Shown here: one piece after another, positions 1 to 5,714 of the stretch
Numbering within the stretch: the first letter of the stretch is position 1
Layout: each line of letters starts with the position of its first letter
Assembly: GCA_031273885.1 (NCBI GenBank)
Contig: JAISRA010000101.1
Location: forward strand, 1-10,016
From: Endomicrobium sp.
Lineage (GTDB): Bacteria; Elusimicrobiota; Endomicrobiia; Endomicrobiales; Endomicrobiaceae
DNA: 10,016 nt
Direction of reading: 5' to 3'
The notes under the pieces: generated by a model
Told to the model about the DNA's origin: nothing
The model's database searches: none
What the model saw: the letters and a program-made list of their open reading frames with translations, nothing else
Translations under genes and position numbers: made by a program

Positions 1-300
1 AAAAAAATGCAAATGGTTGCAACTGCCTATTATCCAGGTGATCCTCTGGCGTGGGGTGATGGGACAGTAACTTGTCTCGGGCAGAAAATGCAAAGAGGCA
101 TAGTGGCCGTTGACCCAAATGTTATACCTCTGAAGACACGCTTGTTTATTTCAGGTTATGGTTATGGATATGCCGGAGATACAGGTAATTTGATAAAAGG
201 TAGACGTATAGATTTGGGCGTTAACAACGTACAGGAGGAACAGGCTTGGATGTTTAGAAACGTAACTGTCTATATCTTAGAAAAGTCCGACACATATTAG
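1..300 (+). CDS. 3D-domain (Asp-Asp-Asp) protein, 5' end cut by window
   Basis: This is the C-terminal catalytic-like 3D domain, named for three conserved aspartates. It is known from MltA-type lytic transglycosylases and from YuiC/Rpf-like cell-wall proteins. Counting from the Met at base 7, the visible signatures are ATAYYPGDP near the start, the GIVAVDP segment with Asp36, VIPLKTRLFISGYGYG, DTG with Asp58, and KGRRIDLG with Asp69. The domain is complete and ends with a TAG at 298-300. The frame is already open at base 1 (two Lys codons precede the Met), there is no ribosome binding site in view, and such domains usually sit at the C-terminus of a longer exported protein, so the true start is probably upstream of the window. 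The likely role is peptidoglycan cleavage or remodelling outside the cytoplasm. The family call is firm; the precise activity and substrate are inferred. Confidence 0.85.
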   Translation, partial: KKMQMVATAYYPGDPLAWGDGTVTCLGQKMQRGIVAVDPNVIPLKTRLFISGYGYGYAGDTGNLIKGRRIDLGVNNVQEEQAWMFRNVTVYILEKSDTY

Positions 301-565
301 TAGTGTACATTAAACCTTTTTCGTCGCAGAAAATATATTCAAACTTAGAAATTTTGCTTGTCAGCTTATAATAATCAATATTTTGTTCTTTTCTTTGATA
401 TCTCTTATATTTTTATTATGTCAAAAATGTCAAAAGAAAATTGTGGATATTTTTATGATCCGTAAGTTTTATTGCTTTCTTTGGTTTTACGTTCCCATTA
501 TTTTTCTACTTCACTCCTCTGACAAAATAAAATTCCCCTCAAAATTTACCAACTGGAGGAGAATC

Positions 566-643
566 ATGCTTTCCAATGAACTTAGTGAAATTTATAGATT
601 TATTAATATATTAATATATGATGATGTCATTACTGTTTTGTAA
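566..643 (+). pseudogene. Possible remnant of a gene start (25 codons) behind a strong ribosome binding site
   Basis: An ATG at 566 lies 5 bases after GGAGGAG-like sequence (TGGAGGAGAATC, 554-565), the best ribosome binding site in the first 2 kb. It opens a short frame beginning MLSNELSEIYRF that stops at TAA 641-643 after 25 codons. The residue mix is plausible for a protein N-terminus, but no family is recognisable. Beyond the stop no frame continues for long. It could be the intact 5' end of a gene whose body has decayed, a genuine small protein, or chance. The call rests only on the ribosome binding site and start. Confidence 0.25.
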
Positions 644-718
644 CGATGTCTGTGACAACCTCGGTATATAATTTATTTTAAAAATGTGATTAAAATATAA
701 AAGGCTGTTGAATCAAAA

Positions 719-763
719 TCTCTTAACAAAAGGTATTTTTTTGCCTGATTTCCTTTTAAGAGA
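719..763. repeat. Imperfect inverted repeat (hairpin) in the intergenic region
   Basis: The left arm TCTCTTAACAAAAGG (719-733) pairs with the right arm CCTTTTAAGAGA (752-763) across an 18-base loop. Twelve bases pair and three bases (CAA) bulge in the left arm. The loop contains a run of seven T, but no T-run follows the right arm, so it is not a standard terminator on the plus strand. On the minus strand the right arm comes first and the downstream flank is also not T-rich. It may be a relic of a terminator or of a small repeat. Confidence 0.35.
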
Positions 764-901
764 TATGCATATGAACAACCTAGGGAAAACATACAGGTGA
801 TTTTTTTTGTTATTTTTAATGTTAGTATAAGGTTTTCAATGCTACTAGATTTTTCATTTTAAAACCAAACTCCTGCTTCTATTGTTTTTAGGAGATAAAT
901 A

Positions 902-1174
902 AGAATCAATTTATCAATTTTGTTAAACATATAAATATTTGTAGTGTTTCCAAGTAAAGTTGTATCAGAAAAGCTTTTCTATATAGATAAGAAATTGATA
1001 GTGATGAAAATGAACAATCAAGGGAATCTCGATTAACAGTTTATTAATAATATTTAATATTTGAAGTATTGTTTAGAGATTATATTATAAATGAAAAAGC
1101 ATGTTGCCTTCAGGTATATAGAGATAATCACGATCATAACGGACAATAAAACTGTAGTGTCTATCCGAGAGTAA
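902..1174 (+). pseudogene. Decayed coding sequence, family unknown
   Basis: Protein-like sequence runs along the plus strand with stops and at least one frame change. A segment near 902-939 reads NKNQFINFVKHINI. It continues in another frame from 935 with FVVFPSKVVSEKLFYIDKK and then LIVMKMNNQGNLD, ending at a TAA around 1034. The same frame resumes after further stops with MKKHVAFRYIEII (from 1091) and TDNKTVVSIRE, ending at TAA 1172-1174. The residue mix, with many charged and polar residues, is less like random AT-rich translation than the surrounding sequence. I do not recognise the family. The call is inference from reading-frame texture alone and could be wrong. Confidence 0.25.
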
Positions 1175-1281
1175 TAGAATTTAGGTCAGCGAATAAATAC
1201 AAAAAATAATAGATATAATTACTCAATTTCCTAATTATAGAGATATTTTGTATAAAATACATTTACATTAAGTAAGGTGAA

Positions 1282-1440
1282 AACAAATCAAACTTATTTT
1301 TGTTAGCACAGGCAGGGTATAAATGAAATTATTCCAAGAAAGATCAGGCTTTTCATACATATTAAAGAGCTTTTTTGAATGCTAAAATTTTTCTATCAAA
1401 ATGAAGATTTTAATGTTGCTGATTCATTAAAGTTAATATA
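1282..1440 (+). pseudogene. Decayed coding sequence, perhaps a repeat-rich helical protein
   Basis: From 1282 one frame reads NKSNLFLLAQAGYK, a TGA stop, NYSKKDQAFHTY, a TAA stop, then RAFLNAKIF. At about 1380-1395 the sense appears to move by one frame into LKFFYQNEDFNVADSLKLI, ending at a TAA near 1440. Joined, the pieces resemble the alternating aromatic and alanine pattern of tetratricopeptide-like helices (AQAGYK..YSKKD..AF..Y.AFLNAK), though this is too short and damaged to assign. Two in-frame stops plus a shift argue that no functional protein is made. The neighbouring decayed stretch at 902-1174 could belong to the same former gene. Confidence 0.3.
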
Positions 1441-1569
1441 AAAAACCTAAATTAAAACTGTGTAAGTCTTTTCTTTTGTAGGCGTAAACTAATAAAACTT
1501 AATAATTCCAGATGACTTTTAATAGTTTGTTGATTGCCACAGTTTCCTGTTTGTAAAAACTGTTTTAAT

Positions 1570-1654
1570 TGCCGAGGGCGGGACTTGAACCCGCACGCCG
1601 CCTAAGCAACTTGAGATTTTGAGTCTCACGTGTCTGCCGTTCCACCACCTCGGC
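1570..1654 (-). tRNA. tRNA-Leu, anticodon CAA
   Basis: Read on the minus strand, the acceptor arms are GCCGAGG and CCTCGGC, with discriminator A at base 1570. The anticodon stem TGAGA/TCTCA encloses the loop CTCAAAA, giving anticodon CAA, which reads UUG leucine codons. A long class II variable arm is present (GTTGC paired with GCGGC around TTAG, using two G-U pairs), which is typical for leucine. The T arm is GCGGG-TTCAAGT-CCCGC. CCA is not encoded: the discriminator is followed by ATT. All stems fold without mismatches, so the gene looks functional. I saw no convincing promoter close upstream. Confidence 0.96.
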
Positions 1655-2011
1655 TCTAAAGGGTTATAAAATTATGCAGACAGTATTGAATATTAATACC
1701 AAATAATTTTATAATAAAAAGGATTTGTAGTCAAACGGTAGTGGCATATGGGAATATACTCATAGCTACAAAATAACGGTTTATGGACAAAGAATTGCAG
1801 TAATTGACAAAGATATGAAGTAAAATAAAACAGAAAAAAATTATACAATAAAACTGTGAGATACAGAAGAAACTGGATTTCAATTTTGCCATTAACGACA
1901 CAACAGCTTTTGAGGGAATCAATCTTGTGCACCCATAATATAAGTGTTGAGTAATGTCTATATTTTTGTTGCAAGAAAGGAGAAATTGAGAATTAATATA
2001 ACATTTTAAAG
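1655..2011. other. Spacer between the two tRNA genes
   Basis: No intact gene is visible. The two overlapping minus-strand frames that can be read here are Phe, Tyr and Leu-rich and look like complements of a broken plus-strand frame, described separately at 1731-1938. The stretch nearest tRNA-Leu (1655-1720) contains AT-rich sequence that could hold its promoter, but no box pair there is convincing. Confidence 0.5.
1731..1938 (+). pseudogene. Broken protein-coding remnant between two tRNA genes
   Basis: The plus strand reads SNGSGIWEYTHSYKITVYG and then QRIAVIDKDMK from 1731, reaching TAA at 1821-1823. The same frame resumes with NKTEKNYTIKL, a TGA, and DTEETGFQF. Sense then seems to move to the next frame with KLDFNFAINDTTAFEG and INLVHP, closing at TAA 1936-1938. 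These fragments have a balanced residue mix and alternating polar and hydrophobic spacing, as in beta-rich proteins, which is unusual for random translation of AT-rich DNA. No start codon or ribosome binding site is apparent and the sense is interrupted at least three times. I do not recognise the family. It is most simply a pseudogene remnant. Confidence 0.35.
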
Positions 2012-2082
2012 TGGAACTAGCGGGAATCGAACCCGCATCTTATCGTTGCGAACGATATATTCTCCCGTTTAACTATAGCCCC
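2012..2082 (-). tRNA. tRNA-Ala, anticodon CGC
   Basis: On the minus strand the acceptor stem is GGGGCTA paired with TAGTTCC. It includes a G3-U70 wobble pair, the classic alanine identity element, and discriminator A at base 2012. The anticodon stem TATCG/CGATA encloses the loop TTCGCAA, giving anticodon CGC for GCG codons. The T arm is GCGGG-TTCGATT-CCCGC. The gene is compact at 71 bases: the D arm (GTTA, a seven-base loop, GAAT) has only three pairs, one of them G-U, and the variable loop has four bases. CCA is not encoded. Identity is well supported by anticodon and G3-U70 together. Confidence 0.94.
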
Positions 2083-2115
2083 GTTTTGGTTTAAATGATC
2101 TACAGAAACTGTATT

Positions 2116-2144
2116 ATTATAGCTATATTTTATTTTTTTGTATA
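2116..2144 (-). promoter_or_regulatory. Likely sigma-70 promoter for tRNA-Ala
   Basis: Reading the minus strand, a -35-like TATACA (2144 down to 2139) is followed after 17 bases by a perfect -10 TATAAT (2121 down to 2116), 34 bases before the first base of the tRNA. The -10 is consensus and the -35 matches four of six bases. A small palindrome TACAG-AAA-CTGTA (2101-2113) lies between the -10 box and the tRNA. Confidence 0.4.
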
Positions 2145-2238
2145 GTTTTAGCTTTATATTTTATTGGCTAAAATAGCGTGAAGAATTGGAAAAGATGCAG
2201 TTAACTTAACTTTGTTTCATTTGTGTTTTAACCCAAAA

Positions 2239-2267
2239 CAATATAATTATATAATATTATAATATTG
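2239..2267 (+). promoter_or_regulatory. AT-rich upstream region of dnaX with three spaced TATAAT boxes
   Basis: TATAAT occurs three times at exact 8-base intervals (2242-2247, 2250-2255, 2258-2263) inside an imperfect inverted repeat flanked by CAATAT (2239) and ATATTG (to 2267). It lies about 75-100 bases before the dnaX start. Any of the three could serve as a -10 element, but no good -35 partner is visible (only a TTGTGT-like site near 2221), so which one is used, if any, is unclear. Confidence 0.3.
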
Positions 2268-2339
2268 TATTAAAATTATTATATTTGCTAAACTTATTGC
2301 CATATTAATTGCCAAATAATAGTGAAGGATATTTGTCTT

Positions 2340-3422
2340 ATGTCATATCTTGGGTTAGCTAGAAAATTCAGACCTCAAAATTTTGATGAAATTGTAGGAC
2401 AGGCACACATTTCTCAAACTCTTAGAAATGCAATTTCAGAAAACCGTATTGCACATGCTTATTTGTTTAGTGGACCAAGGGGTTGTGGTAAAACGAGTAT
2501 GGCAAGAATTTTTGCTAAAGCTTTAAACTGCAAAAGTGTTTCCACAAAGAAGCCTTGCGGAATATGTGAGAATTGTTTAGATATTTCGAAAAGTTCAAGC
2601 GTTGATGTTTTAGAAATTGATGGGGCATCAAATAACGGTATAGATGAGATAAGAGTTTTGAGAGAAAACGTAAAATTTTCAACCGCTAATTCGAAATATA
2701 AAATTTACATTATAGATGAAGCGCACCAGATAACCACGCAGGCTTTCAATGCACTGCTTAAAACTCTTGAGGAGCCTCCTGCACATGTTGTTTTTATTAT
2801 GGCTACAACAGAGCAACATAAAATACCAGACACAGTTCTTTCTAGATGCCAAAGATACAGGTTTAAGCTTATATCAAAAGTAGAAATGTCTGCGGCAATA
2901 AAAAATATTGCGAAAAAAGAAGGGTTTGAAATAGTCGATGAAGCATTAAATATAGTTATTACTGTTTCTGGCGGCTCTATGAGAGATGCTTTAAGTCTTT
3001 TGGATCAGGCATCATCAAATACAGGTAAGATAGAAGGCAAATATGTAAGAGATTTGCTAGGATTGCTTCCCAAATGTATAATAACTTCAGTTACAGAGAA
3101 TATAGCAAAAGGTGATATTCAAGTAATTTTAAAAACTGTTAAAGAAATTACTGAACAAGGATATAATATTTTGCAGTTTGCTAGAGATTTAAGAGATCAT
3201 TTAAGACAAGTTATGATTTATTCAATAAACCCTGCGATTGCAGAAATTTTACCTGAAGATGAAAAGCTTTTTGAAATTCAAAAAAAAATGTTTACGCTTG
3301 CACAGCATGTGCGTATAATAATTTATTGTCAAAAGTTCTTGAAGAAATGCGCTGGCACGATCAGCCAAGGATTCTCCTTGAAATGCATCTTCTTAAAATG
3401 TCAGAGCCATATTATGATATAG
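2340..3422 (+). CDS. dnaX: DNA polymerase III gamma/tau subunit, 5' part of a frameshifted dnaX
   Basis: This is the AAA+ ATPase motor of the replicative clamp loader, which opens and places the beta clamp. I chose the ATG at 2340 because MSYLGLARKFRPQNF is the family's usual beginning and AAGGA lies 10 bases upstream; an upstream GTG at 2322 is also possible. Counted from 2340, the visible features are Walker A GPRGCGKT (45-52), the zinc-binding cysteines 64, 73, 76 and 79, Walker B IIDEAH (124-129), LLKTLEEPP (139-147), the SRC arginine-finger motif (168-170) and GGSMRDALSLLDQ (211-223). Family-like sequence ends at RII (residue 327, base 3320). The remaining 33 residues to TGA-free read-out at 3422 are out-of-frame. 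The rest of domain III continues one frame over. The ATPase core is intact. The split may be real decay, recoding or a sequence error. Confidence 0.93.
   Translation: MSYLGLARKFRPQNFDEIVGQAHISQTLRNAISENRIAHAYLFSGPRGCGKTSMARIFAKALNCKSVSTKKPCGICENCLDISKSSSVDVLEIDGASNNGIDEIRVLRENVKFSTANSKYKIYIIDEAHQITTQAFNALLKTLEEPPAHVVFIMATTEQHKIPDTVLSRCQRYRFKLISKVEMSAAIKNIAKKEGFEIVDEALNIVITVSGGSMRDALSLLDQASSNTGKIEGKYVRDLLGLLPKCIITSVTENIAKGDIQVILKTVKEITEQGYNILQFARDLRDHLRQVMIYSINPAIAEILPEDEKLFEIQKKMFTLAQHVRIIIYCQKFLKKCAGTISQGFSLKCIFLKCQSHIMI
3280..3288 (+). other. Run of nine A in dnaX, candidate slippage site
   Basis: Nine consecutive A lie in the reading frame just before codon ATG 3288-3290 and about 30 bases before the dnaX frame break. 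Adding one A in the transcript, or a -1 ribosomal slip here, would enter the frame that stays open to the end of the gene at 3895. Transcriptional slippage on a nine-A run is known in Thermus thermophilus dnaX, and poly(A) slippage rescuing frameshifted genes is known in insect endosymbionts. Whether it occurs here is inference. Confidence 0.45.
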
Positions 3423-3895
3423 GTGAGCTGATAAGTAGATTAGCCGAGCTGGAGAAAAATGTTAAAAGTGGCAATACAGAAATCTTTTTTGAGAAACAAT
3501 CTGTAGAACAAAAAGGAAACAGTGTTGTTAACGAAGTCATAGCACCAATAAATTTACTTAGTGTGTGGAATGAAATTGTCGAAGAAATAATAAAAAAACA
3601 TCCTCTTACCGCTGAGCCACTAAAAAGAGTGGTTATTAAAGTGTTTGACGATTTGTCAGTACAATTGATAGTTTCAGGACAGTTGGATTATGAGAGCGTT
3701 GTAGAATTCAAAGAACAAATTTCTAAGCTTTTTCAAAGAGAAACTAACTTGAATATAACAATTAAAATTATTCTTGCAAGCAATTCGTTTACTGAAGTGC
3801 AGGATGATGAATATAAGGATACATTCAGAACTGAGGTACCAAAACATATAGAAGAAATAGCTAAAAAATTCGGTTCTGTTGCAAAGAAGATTTAA
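3320..3895 (+). CDS. dnaX: DnaX C-terminal part, displaced by a one-base frameshift
   Basis: This is the continuation of dnaX in the next frame. It opens with NLLSKVLEEMRWHDQPRILL and then EMHLLKM, the conserved end of the oligomerisation domain III (compare the R-W-x-x-x-P-R-I-L-L-E pattern of the family), and runs to a TAA at 3893-3895. Joining RII of the first part to NLLSKVL by restoring a single A near 3320 gives a seamless family-like protein of about 518 residues, a normal length for a gamma/tau subunit. After domain III comes a linker, then a C-terminal segment with LLSVWNEIVEEIIKKHP and LSVQLIVSG, as in many DnaX tails. The only start available is a TTG at 3326 without a ribosome binding site, so independent translation is unlikely. 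The good conservation suggests a recent shift, a recoded gene, or an assembly error. Confidence 0.8.
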   Translation, partial: NLLSKVLEEMRWHDQPRILLEMHLLKMSEPYYDIGELISRLAELEKNVKSGNTEIFFEKQSVEQKGNSVVNEVIAPINLLSVWNEIVEEIIKKHPLTAEPLKRVVIKVFDDLSVQLIVSGQLDYESVVEFKEQISKLFQRETNLNITIKIILASNSFTEVQDDEYKDTFRTEVPKHIEEIAKKFGSVAKKI

Positions 3896-3910
3896 GGGAT
3901 TTAGAATGAA

Positions 3911-4507
3911 ATGAATAGACCGCAGCTTATAGAGAAAATGGTTGAAAAAATTAAAAAACTGCCGGGTATAGGTCCTAAAATGGCTGAACGTTTGAGCTAT
4001 CATATATTAAAAATGTCGCAAAACGAAGTTGACAGACTTGTAGATTCTATACAAAAGGCAAGAACAGGAATGAAGAGTTGTAGTGTTTGTTATAATTTAA
4101 GCGAATACGATCCGTGCCCCATATGTTCAGATCTAAAAAGAGAACACAATACTATATGCGTTGTAGAAACTCCTCAGGATTTAATAGCAGTAAGTAAAGT
4201 TAAAGATTATAAGGGGCTTTATTTTGTGCTCGGAGGCTCACTGTCGCCTCTTGATGCCGTAGGGCCTGACGATATAAGAATTGATAAGTTGATAAGAAGA
4301 ATAAAAATTGGTGACATTAATGAAATAATAATTGCTACGGACACAGATTCCAAAGGTGAAATGACTGCCGTTTACCTTGCGGAGATTATAAAAAAATTAA
4401 GTGTTAAAGTAACAAGGTTGGGCTATGGGTTACCTGTTGGTGGTGATATTGAGTATGCCGATGAAGTTACTATTTCGCGTGCTATTGCAGGTCGGAAAGA
4501 AATGTAA
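3911..4507 (+). CDS. recR: Recombination mediator protein RecR
   Basis: RecR works with RecF and RecO to load RecA at single-stranded gaps during recombinational repair. The protein has 198 residues, the usual length. In order it shows an N-terminal helix-hairpin-helix with LPGIGPKMAERL (17-28), a four-cysteine zinc finger (Cys57, 60, 69, 72), and a Toprim domain with VVETPQDL, LGGSLSPLDAVGPDDI and ATDTDSKGEMTAVYLA. The C-terminal LPVGGDIEYADEVTISRA is a family signature. The ATG at 3911 is preceded by AAGGGA (3894-3899), which overlaps the dnaX stop, so the two genes are probably co-transcribed and translationally close (15-base gap). An earlier ATG at 3906 is followed at once by TGA. The common middle gene ybaB/ebfC is absent between dnaX and recR here. 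All expected motifs are present. Confidence 0.97.
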   Translation: MNRPQLIEKMVEKIKKLPGIGPKMAERLSYHILKMSQNEVDRLVDSIQKARTGMKSCSVCYNLSEYDPCPICSDLKREHNTICVVETPQDLIAVSKVKDYKGLYFVLGGSLSPLDAVGPDDIRIDKLIRRIKIGDINEIIIATDTDSKGEMTAVYLAEIIKKLSVKVTRLGYGLPVGGDIEYADEVTISRAIAGRKEM

Positions 4508-4658
4508 AATGTGATTGTTTTTTGTGTTTATACTTTCTTGTGTGTTCTCACATACATTGCTCTATTTTACTTAAAATATGTTGAAACGCAGAAATATTTT
4601 GTATTTGCAATCTTAACATAGATAGCTTAACAATTTAATGAAAAAGGAGTAAAAAAAG

Positions 4659-5237
4659 ATGTCAACAAAAATGATCGAAGTTCGTTGGCACGGACGGGGT
4701 GGACAAGGTGCAAAAACTGCTGCACTTTTATTTGCTCAGGCTGTTTTAGCAACAGGGAAATATATTCAAGCGTTTCCTGAATATGGCCCCGAAAGGATGG
4801 GGGCCCCGGTTCAGTCGTTTAATAGAATAAGCGAAGATCCTATCACAATTCACTCAGGTATTACAAATCCAAATTATGTAGTTATTTTAGACCCGTCTCT
4901 CATGGAGTCAGTTTCTGTAACAGATGGTATTGGAAGTACCGGAAAAGTTATAGTAAACACCTCTTTTAGTTCTGCGGAAATTGCGCAGAAACTCGGTATA
5001 GATGTAGGTCAGGTTTATATAGTCAATGCAAGTAAAATAGCTGTAGAAACAATAGGTAAGGATATACCGAATACTCCTATGCTTGGAGCTTTGGCAAAAG
5101 TTATAAGAACATTAGATATCAACGGAGTTTTGGAAGATATAAGGGGAAAACTTACTGCAAAATTCAGACATAAACCGGAAGTTATAGAAGGAAACCTTGA
5201 ATCTATAAAACGTGCTTTTAATGAGGTAAAAAACTAA
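4659..5237 (+). CDS. porG: Pyruvate:ferredoxin oxidoreductase, gamma subunit
   Basis: This is the gamma subunit (called porG or porC) of the heterotetrameric 2-oxoacid:ferredoxin oxidoreductase, a cytoplasmic enzyme that converts pyruvate and CoA to acetyl-CoA, CO2 and reduced ferredoxin. The 192-residue length fits the family. Its signatures are the N-terminal EVRWHGRGGQGAKTAA and the FPEYGPERMGAPVQSF segment. It has no iron-sulphur cysteines, as expected for this subunit. AAGGAG at 4644-4649 lies 9 bases before the ATG, a strong ribosome binding site. It opens a gamma-delta-alpha-beta gene set, the order seen in Thermotoga and Pyrococcus. The 151-base gap after recR suggests its own promoter, though I found no clear boxes. 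Related complexes use 2-oxoisovalerate or other 2-oxoacids; pyruvate is the likely substrate from the sequence style of the whole set but is not proven. Confidence 0.94.
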   Translation: MSTKMIEVRWHGRGGQGAKTAALLFAQAVLATGKYIQAFPEYGPERMGAPVQSFNRISEDPITIHSGITNPNYVVILDPSLMESVSVTDGIGSTGKVIVNTSFSSAEIAQKLGIDVGQVYIVNASKIAVETIGKDIPNTPMLGALAKVIRTLDINGVLEDIRGKLTAKFRHKPEVIEGNLESIKRAFNEVKN

Positions 5238-5299
5238 GTTAGGTAAAAGGGGATTATTGTTATCTTGGCCTTTTTTGGAAATTGGAAAGAAGTTAGAGT

Positions 5300-5328
5300 T
5301 AAGTTGTAACATTATAATTTATAACTTA
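5300..5328. repeat. Inverted repeat in the gamma-delta spacer
   Basis: TAAGTTGTAA (5300-5309) pairs with TTATAACTTA (5319-5328) over a nine-base loop, giving ten pairs with one G-U. No T-run follows, so it is not a classical terminator. It could be a processing or stability hairpin in the por transcript, or an operator. Confidence 0.35.
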
Positions 5329-5347
5329 GTTCTTAAGCATTAAATAA

Positions 5348-5360
5348 AGAGGCATTGCCT
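5348..5360 (+). promoter_or_regulatory. 13-base palindromic leader element, copy 1 (before porD)
   Basis: AGAGGCATTGCCT lies just before the ribosome binding site of the delta-subunit gene, ending 14 bases before its start codon. Its last 11 bases, AGGCA-T-TGCCT, form a perfect odd-length palindrome that could fold in RNA as AGGC/GCCT with an ATT loop. An identical 13-base copy precedes the alpha-subunit gene at 5715-5727. Function is unknown; the position suggests translational or mRNA-level control, or a repressor site. Confidence 0.45.
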
Positions 5361-5374
5361 TTTGGAGGAATAAA

Positions 5375-5704
5375 GTGAATAAAGAAGAAAAGGGACATTG
5401 TCCCAATAAAAAATTATCAGCTGTAGAGCTCTCCCTAGGTGGTATAGTTGAAGCCGGAACGGCGGTGGAATTTCATACTGGTAGTTGGCGTTCGCAAAGA
5501 CCGATATGGAGTAAGGACAAATGCATTCACTGTTTAACATGCTGGATTTCATGCCCTGATTCTTCTATAAAAATTGCTTCAGATGAGAAGAAAATAACGG
5601 TTGTTACCGGAATAGATTATGACTATTGCAAAGGTTGTGGAATATGTGCAAGTGAATGTCCGATAAAATTTAAAGCGATTACGATGGAACAAGAAAAAAA
5701 ATAA
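5375..5704 (+). CDS. porD: Pyruvate:ferredoxin oxidoreductase, delta subunit (2x[4Fe-4S])
   Basis: This ferredoxin-like delta subunit carries electrons from the catalytic alpha/beta pair to external ferredoxin. The protein has 109 residues. It holds two four-cysteine clusters: CIHCLTCWISCP (Cys50, 53, 56, 60) and CKGCGICASECP (Cys85, 88, 91, 95), which bind two [4Fe-4S] clusters. The GTAVEFHTGSWRSQRPIW stretch before the first cluster is typical of the PorD family. The start is a GTG at 5375 with GGAGG (5364-5368) six bases upstream; no ATG is available nearby in frame before the conserved region. It is 137 bases from the gamma gene and 40 bases from the alpha gene, and it is preceded by the 13-base palindromic leader shared with the alpha gene. 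The identity is secure; substrate specificity follows from the complex as a whole. Confidence 0.95.
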   Translation: MNKEEKGHCPNKKLSAVELSLGGIVEAGTAVEFHTGSWRSQRPIWSKDKCIHCLTCWISCPDSSIKIASDEKKITVVTGIDYDYCKGCGICASECPIKFKAITMEQEKK

Positions 5705-5714
5705 TTATCTTAAT

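Larger units (their letters stand above)
301..1569. other. 1.27 kb stretch without an intact gene
   Basis: No frame here carries a recognisable intact protein. The longest ATG-started frame (383-643) is a low-complexity run rich in Phe, Ile and Leu without family motifs, and is probably chance. What can be seen is a small start-like site at 566, a hairpin at 719-763, a perfect 14-base palindrome at 967-980 (AGAAAAGCTTTTCT), and two plus-strand zones of interrupted protein-like sequence (about 902-1174 and 1282-1440), listed separately. Near the end, ACAGTTT at 1539-1545 pairs with AAACTGT at 1557-1563 and is followed by TTTAATT, a weak terminator-like hairpin for plus-strand transcription. 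The region looks like eroded coding DNA. Confidence 0.6.

Noticed and set aside
383-643. 86-residue plus-strand frame starting at 383
   Set aside because: Its first part is low-complexity Phe/Ile/Leu sequence and it has no ribosome binding site. Only the internal start at 566 has one, and that was listed separately.
1693-1974. Two overlapping minus-strand frames between the tRNA genes
   Set aside because: They are rich in Phe, Tyr, Leu and Cys with no motifs, lack a good ribosome binding site, and look like the complement of broken plus-strand sense in the same DNA.
4540-4568. Possible promoter before porG (TTGTGT, 17 bases, TATTTT)
   Set aside because: Both boxes match the consensus poorly and similar pairs occur throughout AT-rich spacers, so it was not listed as a feature.
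5246-5275. Terminator-like AAAAGG...CCTTTT after porG
   Set aside because: The stem is six mostly A-T pairs over an 18-base loop, and the T-run is part of the stem. It is not convincing as a terminator within an operon.
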